This document shows, one piece after another, positions 56,606 through 64,000 of a stretch of DNA of 64,000 nt. The stretch is taken from assembly GCA_022827625.1 (NCBI GenBank), contig JAJEIE010000031.1, positions 16,532 to 80,531 of the forward strand. Direction: 5' to 3'. The notes below the pieces were generated by a model, which saw nothing but the letters and a program-made list of their open reading frames with translations, had not been told where the DNA came from and did no database searches. The position numbers were made by a program, and so were the translations under genes. The stretch's first letter is position 1; each line of letters opens with the position of its first letter. Source of the stretch: Candidatus Poribacteria bacterium (GTDB lineage: Bacteria; Poribacteria; WGA-4E; WGA-3G).

Positions 56606-57520
56606 TTAATACCTTTCCAAATACGGCGTCAGGAATTTCTTTGCGTCTTCTGTAACATCCCACGCATTGGGCCAGAAACAGAGATCAATGGAGAACCAAT
56701 CGCCATCATATCCAGTCTCATCCATGATGACTGGAATAATCGCATCAAAGTCGAGAACACCATCTCCGAACGGCGCGTGCGTGCTTGTTTCGTCGTCATG
56801 GAGCGTATTATCGGAATCGATAAGGTGGAAATGACCGATTTGTCCCTTCAGTTGCCGCGCAAGGTCGATGACCCCATTCTCACCGAGCGTCTCCTGTTCT
56901 CCGGGCTGCCTGGCACCGACAACGGCACACATCTGTGCATGGCAGGTATCAAACATCACCTTGAAATTCGGGTGATCGACTGCCTTCGGCATATCAATAA
57001 TCTCGCTGGGTTTGTTGAACATAAATCCAGGTTCAAACTCCCAGAGCATCAGCACACCGTGATCTTCAGCGACTTGCGCGCAGCGGCGCCAGACGGAAAC
57101 GATCCGATCCCAGGCTTCCTCACGTTCAACGCCCTCTACCCCTGCTTCGGGGTCACTCACTGTATCTACTCGGATAGCAGGCGAGCCGAGGTCCAACGCG
57201 AGCTGGAGGTTCTCTCTGAAGAGCTTGTAATATTTATCGTCCTCCTGCGCCTCATCGGTGGCAGGACCCGGGTGCGACCAGAAATCCGCCGCCAATCCAG
57301 AGACCTCTAAACCGTAATAGGAAATTAATCCCCTGACGGCATCCCGATCGCTTTTCATCGGATAGTCGTTAATGTCAATATGCGGTTTAAACGCACCAAT
57401 TTCAATACCATCAAATTCAAGTTCGCTAAGGGTCTTGACGACAGTATCAAACGGAATAGGATTATCTTCATAGGGCCCAAATGCGTAAGCCCAACTTCCA
57501 ATCGACAATTTTTTTGCCAT
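56606..57520 (-). CDS. Sugar phosphate isomerase/epimerase-type TIM-barrel protein
   Basis: 304 residues from the ATG at 57520 (GGAGAA eight bases upstream). Xylose isomerase-like TIM barrel: LSIGSWAYAFG at the start, EFDGIEIGAFKPH near 34, MLWEFEPGF near 157 (metal Glu), FDTCHAQM near 189 (Asp, His), GHFHLIDSDNTLHDDETSTH near 228 (His), and the last Glu/Asp near 265 (MDETGYDGDWFSIDLC). It probably isomerises or epimerises a keto-sugar with a divalent metal; substrate unknown. Same direction as nadC, 151 bases apart. Confidence 0.9.
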   Translation of the reverse strand: MAKKLSIGSWAYAFGPYEDNPIPFDTVVKTLSELEFDGIEIGAFKPHIDINDYPMKSDRDAVRGLISYYGLEVSGLAADFWSHPGPATDEAQEDDKYYKLFRENLQLALDLGSPAIRVDTVSDPEAGVEGVEREEAWDRIVSVWRRCAQVAEDHGVLMLWEFEPGFMFNKPSEIIDMPKAVDHPNFKVMFDTCHAQMCAVVGARQPGEQETLGENGVIDLARQLKGQIGHFHLIDSDNTLHDDETSTHAPFGDGVLDFDAIIPVIMDETGYDGDWFSIDLCFWPNAWDVTEDAKKFLTPYLERY

Positions 57521-57643
57521 GTTTTTCTCCAATCTTTAAGCTATTGAATAGGGTCGTTGTTCCACTTCGTTCCACAACGGTTTCTGGTAAAGTTAGCAAC
57601 CTTTGAACACCTGGAGCGGATTGGAATCAACCGATCTTTAAAC

Positions 57644-58861
57644 TTATGATATACCCTTGACTAAATCCTGAACTGCTGTTTCAAGTTCAAGGGTTATCTG
57701 CTCCACCGTTTTTCTTCTTTCCGCCTTATAGGTATCGTAATATTCTTGGAGATTTTTGGGTTCACCGACACGGACGGAGGCGACCCGCGGTCCCCGCATT
57801 TTCGACGTACCAAAGACTTCCCTTTCAAGACGGATAATCACATCAAGAAACCGCTCTGGCGATGGCTCTTCAGCGACATACCCATCCGAAATCGCTATAA
57901 AATTAATTAGCCGCTCCAGATCAGGATAGAACCGTTGAAATTTTTGGAGCAGCTCCTCATGTATTTTCCGTTCATATTCCGTCATCTGATCAATGTCTTT
58001 ATAAACTTCAGCATCGACCAAGTTTTTCAATGCCCGGACCCTTGTGAGTACATCGGCTTTAGAGTCAATCCCCATGATTCTTTCAGCATGGGATAAAATT
58101 TGCGCTTTGAGTTTCTCAATATGTACCTCAAGTGGCACGGTTTCGTCCACCTTATATTGATATTCGGCTGCAAGGGTTTTGAATATCGCAACACCGATGC
58201 GTCTCAACCGATCATAGCGTTCAACCGGCTTTCGTTCGGCAGGTGGTAGAATACTCCCCTCTAATTCTGTGAGGGCAGCATCAATGTCGCTCCACATGTC
58301 TTGTGGATAATGGTATTTGATCCCGATGGGAACAACATAAAGCGGTTTGCTGACTTCCGCCTTCGCCATATCGTCTAACGCCCAAAAACAGAGTTGTACA
58401 ATCCCCCGCTCAAAGCGCATCACCGTGTCATTCTGCCGTGAAATTTCCCCTTCGGCGAAGATAACAAGGGACGCGTCGCCTTCTGATAGGAGTGCCCGCG
58501 TTGTGCGGAAGGCGTTTCGGTCGGCGGTGCCTCGCACAATTGAATAAGCACCGAACCGCTGCAACAGAAAACTCCGTAGACCGCCGAATCTTCCTTTGTC
58601 AAAGGTCTCCCGTGCAGTCAAGTAGTAATACTGTTGAGAGAGTTCTTTGGACAAGAGGAATGTAACGGCAGGATCGGCGCGTGCCGCATGATTCGGCGCT
58701 AACACGGTAGGGTATCCATCTGTCATTTTTAGACGGACAAGCGATTCCGCATCAACATCCAACGTCAACCCCTTCAAACACAAGCGGTTGACAAGCGGCA
58801 TCAGTGCTTTCGCAACCTCAATTGCGGTTGTATTCGGTTTAGGGGGTTTAAAATCTAACAT
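57644..58861 (-). CDS. PlsC-type lysophospholipid/acylglycerol acyltransferase
   Basis: 405 residues. The acyltransferase signature NHAARAD (His-x4-Asp) near 58-64 and the second block IFAEGEISR near 134-142 replace the usual FPEG(T/S)RS by FAEGEIS. The C-terminal half after about 250 is helical and charged (ERKIHEELLQKFQRFYPDLERL) and unusual for a simple PlsC. It transfers acyl groups in phospholipid synthesis or a related reaction at the membrane. It starts 12 bases after the palindrome at 58873, downstream of the ManA-like gene, so the two are probably one transcript. Confidence 0.88.
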   Translation of the reverse strand: MLDFKPPKPNTTAIEVAKALMPLVNRLCLKGLTLDVDAESLVRLKMTDGYPTVLAPNHAARADPAVTFLLSKELSQQYYYLTARETFDKGRFGGLRSFLLQRFGAYSIVRGTADRNAFRTTRALLSEGDASLVIFAEGEISRQNDTVMRFERGIVQLCFWALDDMAKAEVSKPLYVVPIGIKYHYPQDMWSDIDAALTELEGSILPPAERKPVERYDRLRRIGVAIFKTLAAEYQYKVDETVPLEVHIEKLKAQILSHAERIMGIDSKADVLTRVRALKNLVDAEVYKDIDQMTEYERKIHEELLQKFQRFYPDLERLINFIAISDGYVAEEPSPERFLDVIIRLEREVFGTSKMRGPRVASVRVGEPKNLQEYYDTYKAERRKTVEQITLELETAVQDLVKGIS

Positions 58862-58872
58862 TGCGTGCTACT

Positions 58873-58899
58873 GTTACGGCACACAGGGCGTACCTAATT
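58873..58899 (-). repeat. Intercistronic palindrome, copy 6
   Basis: On the minus strand TTAGGTACGCCCTGTGTGCC then GTAAC, between the TAA stop of the ManA-like gene and the acyltransferase ATG: the same place as the other copies, with more mismatches in the stem. Confidence 0.65.
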
Positions 58900-58901
58900 T
58901 T

Positions 58902-60008
58902 TTACAGCCTCGGTGGATAGCAACAAATTATTTCCATCGGTGTATCGCCGGTGCTAACAATGACATAACTCGATAAGCACCGCGGAATAAAGACGGATTT
59001 GCCGCGTTTGAGCGGTACATCTTCAAAGTCACCGCGAAGCACACCTTCACCCCCCAAGGTCACGAGGGCATAGAAGCCATTGCCTGCCGGCATACTCAGC
59101 GTCGAATTCACCGTTAGACGTGAGCACCCGAAGAATTGTAAGGCTTCCTCCGGCACAATCCGATCCTCACGGTTGTCGCCTTCCGCCCGGACGGGTTCCG
59201 GCGCACGTCGGATGTAGTTGTTCAGATAGTCGAGCTCCAGTTTATCAAATTCAGCGGCATCGACTGCCAGATCCCATCCGAGACCGAGGTGTCCATCGTC
59301 TCTTTCAAACGGGAAACCTTCCCATTCGGCGAGGATATTCCAGTCGGTAGGTTCCTGGGGTTCAAGGACGCAGAGCCCTGTTCCAAGCGAATGGACAATC
59401 GGCGTGCGTAAAAAATAGACTTCTCCGACCTTCGGCTCAACGACGTGCATGAGACTCCGCAGCGTCGACACATCTTGTGCCTCCATCAGACGACGGAAGT
59501 CTGCCTTGTCGATCGCTTCTTTCCAACCGATCCACGCTTTCGCACCTGGACGCGTGCCGATTAAAATCCACGCCTCATTTTTGCCGAAAGGTGAATTCAG
59601 ATGTTCCTTTGAAAAATCGGGGTTCGGGTGCCAGTGGATCGGGATATGTGCCCCTTCACCGACATCAAAAATCTTGAGAAGCACACCGAGATCTGTACCG
59701 TATTTAGCGACATGTGCACCCCCCAGCGTCTCCTCTGGAAACGCGTCCAAGAGTGCTTTCAATAACACAACTTCACCATTCGGAAGTTCGATACGGCTGA
59801 AGCCTTTATCAGGCGGATTCTCTCTACCCGGAGTGACTGCTCGGTTCGTGGAGAAAATCCATTCTTCAGAGTAGTAATCATCTTTCGGATCAGGTTCGCC
59901 CATAAATTCAGCGCGGAGTTTCCCACCGTTATAGAAATGGAGGTAGGTATTGGGTGCTAAAGCGATGGGTGCGTTTAGCATTGACTGTAGTTCGTTTTGC
60001 GATGCCAT
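58902..60008 (-). CDS. Class I mannose-6-phosphate isomerase-like cupin
   Basis: 368 residues from the ATG at 60008 (AAAGGAAA upstream); the frame is open to 60071 but overlaps the promoter. Cupin metal site: IPIHWHPNPDFS near 124-135 and GKNEAWILIGT near 143-153 (His, His, Glu), with a later His in FLRTPIVHSLG near 203. The C-terminal part is a second cupin-like barrel (FYALVTLGGEGVLRGDF, GKSVFIPRCLSSY). It resembles ManA-type phosphomannose isomerases, interconverting mannose-6-phosphate and fructose-6-phosphate, though a different sugar is possible. Confidence 0.85.
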   Translation of the reverse strand: MASQNELQSMLNAPIALAPNTYLHFYNGGKLRAEFMGEPDPKDDYYSEEWIFSTNRAVTPGRENPPDKGFSRIELPNGEVVLLKALLDAFPEETLGGAHVAKYGTDLGVLLKIFDVGEGAHIPIHWHPNPDFSKEHLNSPFGKNEAWILIGTRPGAKAWIGWKEAIDKADFRRLMEAQDVSTLRSLMHVVEPKVGEVYFLRTPIVHSLGTGLCVLEPQEPTDWNILAEWEGFPFERDDGHLGLGWDLAVDAAEFDKLELDYLNNYIRRAPEPVRAEGDNREDRIVPEEALQFFGCSRLTVNSTLSMPAGNGFYALVTLGGEGVLRGDFEDVPLKRGKSVFIPRCLSSYVIVSTGDTPMEIICCYPPRL

Positions 60009-60069
60009 GTTGTTTCCTTTCTCTATCTTTAAAAAAACTAAGGCGTAAAGGTTTCCCTTGTTTGAAGTC

Positions 60070-60098
60070 AATTTATCATTTTAGACAGGTTTTGTCAA
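60070..60098 (-). promoter_or_regulatory. Putative promoter of the ManA-like gene
   Basis: On the minus strand perfect TTGACA (60093-60098), 17-base spacer and TAAATT (60070-60075), about 60 bases before the ATG at 60008. Confidence 0.65.
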
Positions 60099-60130
60099 GT
60101 GACTTTTTGGGGTCTTAGGGACATTTAGTT

Positions 60131-60165
60131 CTTCCGTAGGAGCGACCTCCCGGTCGCGACTCTCC
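60131..60165. repeat. Dispersed short hairpin
   Basis: GCGACC (60142-60147), TCCC loop, GGTCGC (60152-60157) in the gap between the ManA-like gene and doc. Same style as the hairpins at 24192 and 62786. Confidence 0.5.
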
Positions 60166-60265
60166 AACCTAAACAGTTAAAAAGCGAAAAACTAAATAAT
60201 TATAGAAGAAGGTTTGGAAGGATAAATTTAAACTTTGGTTCTACTGGCACGTTAGTATTCGTTTT

Positions 60266-60637
60266 TTACAGAATCCACGACTGTATACGATCCGCAATTA
60301 CTTCAATATCCGTTATGGTTCCGTCCGCAATCTTAAAACCAAGATCGATAATCGAATCATCAATATTGAGACGACGGGAGTAACCGTTCAATTCTAAAAA
60401 CCGGAGTGCACATGTTAGGCCAACACGCTTATTCCCATCCAAAAATATATGGCCTGTAATAATGTGATGGGCGTATACTGCAGCCTTTTGGAATACAGTT
60501 GGAAACAATTCTGTGTCCCCAAATTTTTCACCGACTATACCAACCAAATAGTGTAACTGATTTTCGTTCAATAACTGATAGTCACCCACATGTCCCACGG
60601 CAATGATCAGAATATCTTCAATTGTCAAATATTTCAT
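60266..60637 (-). CDS. doc: Death-on-curing (Doc) family toxin
   Basis: 123 residues from the ATG at 60637, which overlaps the TPR gene's stop by four bases (ATGA); an in-frame start at 60658 lies inside that gene. The Fic/Doc motif HIFLDGNKRVGL starts at His63, with Asp67, Asn69 and Lys70 as in phage P1 Doc, which phosphorylates elongation factor Tu. Upstream HHIITG and downstream LRFLELNGY fit the family. The partner antitoxin Phd is normally encoded just before doc; here the TPR-repeat gene occupies that place. Length is normal and no key residue is missing. Confidence 0.93.
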   Translation of the reverse strand: MKYLTIEDILIIAVGHVGDYQLLNENQLHYLVGIVGEKFGDTELFPTVFQKAAVYAHHIITGHIFLDGNKRVGLTCALRFLELNGYSRRLNIDDSIIDLGFKIADGTITDIEVIADRIQSWIL

Positions 60638-62712
60638 GCGTTGCCAAGGACTTTCCAAGCGCGATCATGGTCTTTCAGTATTTTATCTAAAGCAGTGATG
60701 GCATCGGCCCCCATGTTTCTGGCGGTCGTCAGGTCAGCTTCAGCTTTCTCGCGTTCGCCAAGGCGTAAAAATGCCCCACCCCGACTGTAATAGGCATCCG
60801 CATAATCAGGTTTGAGTGCTATTGCTCTGCTATAGTCTTCAATAGCAAGTTTCAACTCGCCCTTCCTGCTGTGAGCTAAACCGCGATTGTAATACGCAAT
60901 CATATTATGGGATTTAAATTCAATCGCCTTATTATAGTCTTCAATAGCTTTGTCAATGTTCCCTCCCTCTTTGTAAATTGCCCCGCGACTGCTATAGGCA
61001 TCGGCATAATTTGGTCGTAGTTCTATTGCCCTGTCATAATTTTGCAGAGCAAGATCCCTTTCATTTATAATACCGTAAGCGTTACCAAGATTATAATATG
61101 CACCAGCGTAATTAGGTCTTAGTTCTATCGCTTTTCTAAAGTCTATCAAGGCTTTGTTAAGCTCATTCTTTGCGCCGTAGGCAGCCCCTCGATGGTTATA
61201 AGCATCGGCATAACTTGGGTTCAACTTTATTGCTTCATTAAAGTCCTTAATGGCGAGATCCAACTCACCTTTGCTGAAGTAAGCAACTCCGCGATTGTTA
61301 TACGCAAGAGCATAATCCGGATCAAGTTCTATCGCTTTATTATGGTCTTCAATGGCACGGTCAACTTCACCTTTACTGAAGTAAGCAGCCCCGCGATTGC
61401 TATAAGCCATAGCGTGATACGGATCGCTTTCAATTGCCCTGTTATAATCTTCAATGGCTTTGTTAACATCGCCTTTGTCCGTGTAAATCACACCACGGTC
61501 ATTATAGGCGTTGGTGTAATTAGGTTCCAGTTCTATTGCCTTATCATAGTTTTCCAAAGCAAGATTAATTTCACCCTTAATACAATGAGCCTTACCAAGA
61601 TTGTAGTAGGCAAGGGCATCATCTGGGTCCAACTCTATTGTATTGTTATAATCCTTTATAGCTTGATCAATCTCGCCTTTTTTGGCGTATGCGGTTCCCC
61701 GATAGTTATAAGCGTCAGCACAATCTGGGTCCAACTCTATCGCTTTATTAAAGTCTTTAATAGCGAGATTAAACTTTCTTTTATTAAGGTAAACAACTCC
61801 GCGATTGTTATACGCAAGAGCATAATCCGGATCAAGTTCGACTGCTCTATCGTAGTTTTCCAGTGCAAGATCGAATTCACCTTTAATGCTATGAATTCTA
61901 CCGCGATTGTTATACGCAAGAGCATAATCCGGATCCAACATTATCGCCTTGTTATAATCTTGGGTTGCTTTGTTCACCTCACCTTTACTGAAATAACCAT
62001 TTCCGCGATTATTATACGCACTGGCATAGTCCCATTTCAGTTCTATCGCTTTATTATGGTCTTCAATGGCACGGTCAACTTCACCTTTACTGAAGTAAGC
62101 AGCCCCACGATTATTATACGCACTGGCATAGTCCCATTTCAGTTCTATCGCTTTGCTATAATCTTCAATAGCACAGTCAACCTCTCCTATGCTAAAACAA
62201 GCTGTTCCGCGATTGTTATATGCAAGAGCATAATTCGGATCAAGTTCTATCGCCTTGTTCCAATCTTCAGTAGCATGATCAACCATATTTTTACTGAGAT
62301 GCACAAGCCCACGATTATTATACGCAAGAGCATAATCCGGATCTAAGTTTATTGCTTTATTGCAGTCTTCAATGGCAAGGTCCTCTTTGCCTTTGCTGAA
62401 GTAAGCAAGCCCGCGGTTGCTATAAGTCTGGGCATAATCCGGATTGAGTTTAATTGCAGTACTAAAGTCCTCAATCGCCTCGTCAATTTCACCTAAAGTG
62501 GCGTAAGCAATACCACGGTTATTATATGCTTCAGCAAGATCCGCATTCAGTTGTATTGCCTTGTTAAAGGATGCAATTGCCTGGCTCTGATCGTCTTTTT
62601 CGCTGTAAGTGATGCCACGATAATTGTAGATATCAGCATCATCACCTGCGTTCCTATGGATGAAGCCGTAGTCATACAAAGCATCAACAACTCCCAAATT
62701 TATTTCTTGCAT
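60634..62712 (-). CDS. TPR-repeat protein with 19 tandem units, coupled to doc
   Basis: 692 residues from the ATG at 62712 (AAAGGAAG upstream). After a 25-residue head (NLGVVDALYDYGFIHRNAGD) come 19 TPR units of 34 residues with the consensus AYNNRGxAYFSKGEVDxAIE followed by DYNKAIELDPDY, ending at about 670, and a short helical tail. Units 5, 6 and 13 are almost identical, so the array has expanded recently. TPRs bind proteins or peptides. The stop overlaps the doc start by four bases, so the protein may neutralise Doc or guide its target; this is inference. Codon and repeat identity make copy number changes likely. Confidence 0.93.
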   Translation of the reverse strand: MQEINLGVVDALYDYGFIHRNAGDDADIYNYRGITYSEKDDQSQAIASFNKAIQLNADLAEAYNNRGIAYATLGEIDEAIEDFSTAIKLNPDYAQTYSNRGLAYFSKGKEDLAIEDCNKAINLDPDYALAYNNRGLVHLSKNMVDHATEDWNKAIELDPNYALAYNNRGTACFSIGEVDCAIEDYSKAIELKWDYASAYNNRGAAYFSKGEVDRAIEDHNKAIELKWDYASAYNNRGNGYFSKGEVNKATQDYNKAIMLDPDYALAYNNRGRIHSIKGEFDLALENYDRAVELDPDYALAYNNRGVVYLNKRKFNLAIKDFNKAIELDPDCADAYNYRGTAYAKKGEIDQAIKDYNNTIELDPDDALAYYNLGKAHCIKGEINLALENYDKAIELEPNYTNAYNDRGVIYTDKGDVNKAIEDYNRAIESDPYHAMAYSNRGAAYFSKGEVDRAIEDHNKAIELDPDYALAYNNRGVAYFSKGELDLAIKDFNEAIKLNPSYADAYNHRGAAYGAKNELNKALIDFRKAIELRPNYAGAYYNLGNAYGIINERDLALQNYDRAIELRPNYADAYSSRGAIYKEGGNIDKAIEDYNKAIEFKSHNMIAYYNRGLAHSRKGELKLAIEDYSRAIALKPDYADAYYSRGGAFLRLGEREKAEADLTTARNMGADAITALDKILKDHDRAWKVLGNA

Positions 62713-62741
62713 GGCTTTACTTCCTTTACAACCCGAGTATT

Positions 62742-62779
62742 TTAGGGTAATGATAACATACAATATACCCTAATTTCAA
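62742..62779 (-). promoter_or_regulatory. Promoter with operator-like inverted repeat for the TPR-doc operon
   Basis: Arms TTAGGGTA (62742-62749) and TACCCTAA (62766-62773) are perfect inverse copies, 16 bases apart. They enclose a putative -10 (TTATCA on the minus strand, 62751-62756); a -35 TTGAAA lies at 62774-62779, 17 bases away. The layout fits autoregulation as in toxin-antitoxin operons. Confidence 0.55.
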
Positions 62780-62785
62780 CGGAAC

Positions 62786-62900
62786 ATAGTAGCGATCTTC
62801 AGATCGCGACCGTTTTACTTATAGTAAAATTCCAAGATATATGAACAATTGCTTAATGAACAAAGTACCACACTGCCGCTGGCGAGGATTGCCTCCTCAC
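62786..62900. repeat. Cluster of dispersed hairpins
   Basis: GCGATCT-TC-AGATCGC near 62791-62806 and GGCGAGGA followed by CCTCCTCAC near 62881-62900, the latter related to the hairpin after fic. The remaining sequence between 62780 and 62988 shows no gene. Confidence 0.5.
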
Positions 62901-62988
62901 TTTGTATAATATCCAAATTACTGACTGTACTATAAAAAGCAAACACAAACTGTTTTTATATCCCAGTTTTGGCAACTTGTTCTACTCA

Positions 62989-63178
62989 TTAGCTTGAATG
63001 AACGGATAGATACTCCTGCATTTCCAGATTCATTCGATCAATTTCGGCAAGGAAACCACCGACAGAGAGTCTATAATTCTGTGGATTGATTTCAACCGCG
63101 CGGATTTTTTCAATCTGTTTTTGTAAAGTGCCTAATGCGAGTTAACGTTGCCTCAAGTTCTTGATTGTTCTGAATCAT
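62989..63178 (-). pseudogene. Small gene with a one-base frameshift
   Basis: On the minus strand an ATG at 63178 (AGGTGA nine bases upstream, overlapping the end of the preceding frame) starts MIQNNQELEATLTRIRHFT, then a TGA stops it. Removing one base from a run of five T on the plus strand (63118-63122) joins it to KQIEKIRAVEINPQNYRLS and VGGFLAEIDRMNLEMQEYL, giving a 62-residue helical protein that ends at 62989. Either the gene is broken or the base count is wrong. It would form a pair with the truncated ATPase gene upstream. Confidence 0.7.
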
Positions 63179-63184
63179 TATGAA

Positions 63185-63871
63185 TCACCTTTGCACTGAT
63201 TTAACCTCCGCTAACGCAACTTTAAGATCCTCCACTGCTTTAATGGAATCCTCAATTTCTCTTCTGGATACATTCACAATGGCAGCATGGCTAAGTGGAT
63301 TTAAGACACAAGTCCGGTATTGTTCAATTGTGTTAACAATTTTATTATCTAAAAGTGGGTCGCCCTCTTTTGTGTTTCCAGTTTTGATAGGGCTCCAAAA
63401 ATCTTCGGTGTCTAACTTTTTTGAATTCTCACAATATCTAACCCGAAGTCCTTTTTTGGCACAGAATTTTTTGATTATTTCCTCAAAGGCAGTGCGTAGA
63501 TAAATAACGCAGGCTTTGTAGTCGTTTTCATCAAGGTATTCTTTCGCTTTTTCTAAGTACGGTGCATCTTCCTTACATATCGGTATTTCGTATTCGTCAG
63601 TCGCCTTGGAATAGAACTCAGTGTATTTCCAATCCTTTTCATCTGACCGCTGTTTGACCATCTCATACCACGTTTTATCGTAAGTCATCAAAAAGATTTG
63701 GTAATCCGAGAAATATTCCTCAAGAATATCAAGTATTGGAAAGCGGCTTGACATATCTAAGCCAATCAGTATATCATCTAAGACGAGAAGTTTCAGAGCA
63801 CTGTCAGGTTGAAGCAATAACGCTGCAAAATAGATCGATAGAGCAATAGATGACAGTTTCTGAAGTGCCAC
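63185..63871 (-). pseudogene. C-terminal fragment of an AAA/SMC-like ATPase, cut by an IS element
   Basis: 228 residues beginning with a GTG. The beginning, QKLSSIALSIYFAALLL, and KLLVLDDILIGLDMSSR near 28-44 are the signature helix and Walker B of an ABC/SMC-like ATPase, so the Walker A half is missing. An in-frame stop lies directly upstream where the IS3-type sequence ends. The last 120 residues are helical (KAKEYLDENDYKACVIYLRTAFEEIIKKF), like the C-terminus of ATPases in RloC/AbiL-type defence proteins. Broken by the insertion; original function probably DNA-related or defence, not certain. Confidence 0.8.
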
Positions 63872-64000
63872 CCTTTATTTAGACCAAAAATTAGCAAAGT
63901 TAAGAGAAGGTTTGTCGTTGAAATTCTATAGGTGTCAAATACCCTAACGCCGAATGTGGGCGTTTCTGATGATACACCTGTGTGATAAAATGCCCGATGC
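63872..64000 (-). mobile_element. End of an IS3-family element, leaving the window
   Basis: The sequence from about 63872 to the window edge is the terminal part of an insertion sequence: a transposase C-terminus at 63900-64000 followed by about 28 noncoding bases to the junction with the truncated ATPase gene. The exact end and target duplication cannot be set because the other end is outside. Confidence 0.75.
63900..64000 (-). CDS. IS3-family transposase (integrase core), C-terminal end only
   Basis: Partial frame entering from the right edge and ending with TAA at 63900. The 32 visible residues contain VYHQKRPHSALGYLTPIEF, the typical end of the IS3-family DDE integrase domain, then a short basic tail. 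The catalytic residues are outside the window, so activity cannot be judged. Confidence 0.88.
   Translation of the reverse strand, partial: IGHFITQVYHQKRPHSALGYLTPIEFQRQTFS

Noticed and set aside
56114..57310. 398-codon plus-strand frame opposite nadC and the isomerase-type gene
   Set aside because: Both minus-strand genes have clear motifs over this whole range, and the frame also crosses the dispersed element between them.
61192..62346. 384-codon plus-strand open frame opposite the TPR gene
   Set aside because: It is the antisense of the repeated TPR units; its repetitive sequence follows from the repeat on the other strand, and no ribosome site is present.
60634..62712. Possible CRISPR-like array because of regular 102-base repeats
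   Set aside because: The repeats are in frame, code for TPR units and have no unique spacers.
1..64000. tRNA or rRNA genes
   Set aside because: No T-loop or anticodon-arm pattern or rRNA-like conserved stretch was noticed; a covariance search was not possible.

Overview
The window looks like a chromosomal piece of an uncultured bacterium of the Candidatus Poribacteria kind. This is an inference from gene content: several phytanoyl-CoA-dioxygenase (PhyH) and Gfo/Idh/MocA genes, a sulfatase-like gene, creatininase, a sarcosine-oxidase-type enzyme, DUF6785-type membrane protein, Uma2, many TPR and coiled-coil proteins, a double-length UvrA, and intergenic space full of short palindromes. No rRNA, tRNA or CRISPR array was seen.

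Layout. 1-7.8 kb (minus strand) is a candidate defence island: a type ISP-like nuclease-methyltransferase without a helicase, then a SIR2-like gene overlapping a very large P-loop NTPase gene that runs out of the left edge. 8.2-9.9 kb holds an unknown protein, a protein with a sensory-rhodopsin-transducer-like domain, and a TPR-DUF433 fusion. 9.9-19.5 kb is a minus-strand housekeeping run: duplicated YibE/F membrane protein, uvrC, Uma2, trmB, an epimerase and glnD. 19.7-27.3 kb (plus) is a catabolic or modification cluster: three Gfo/Idh/MocA dehydrogenases, three PhyH oxygenases and a sulfatase-like enzyme. 27.4-43.5 kb (plus) has moxR, a frameshifted fic gene with a palindromic operator candidate, a coiled-coil protein, a GlcD-type flavoprotein, a D-2-hydroxyacid dehydrogenase, trpB, a HEAT-repeat protein, era, a 1923-residue tandem uvrA and a J-domain protein. 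43.5-46.4 kb (minus) is a cell-envelope group: polysaccharide deacetylase, FG-GAP lipoprotein and small lipoprotein, behind a near-perfect promoter. 46.8-51.1 kb (plus) joins creatininase, PhyH, a SolA/sarcosine-oxidase-type enzyme and DUF4403. The right part carries a DUF6785 membrane protein, dnaN, a 3-hydroxyisobutyrate-dehydrogenase-type enzyme, nadC, a sugar isomerase-type TIM barrel, a PlsC acyltransferase, a ManA-like cupin, a 19-repeat TPR protein overlapping a Doc toxin gene, and a broken ATPase next to the end of an IS3-family element.

Points of most interest: the SIR2/NTPase pair; the TPR-Doc pair with its own inverted-repeat operator candidate; a palindrome family that sits repeatedly between a stop codon and the next gene; a PhyH protein with HxG in place of HxD; a sulfatase-like protein with Thr at the formylglycine position; and the palindrome in front of the fic gene. 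Several genes were given later starts than the longest open frame because a Shine-Dalgarno sequence or a promoter fixes them; these choices are stated. All product names come from reading motifs by eye; no database search was possible.
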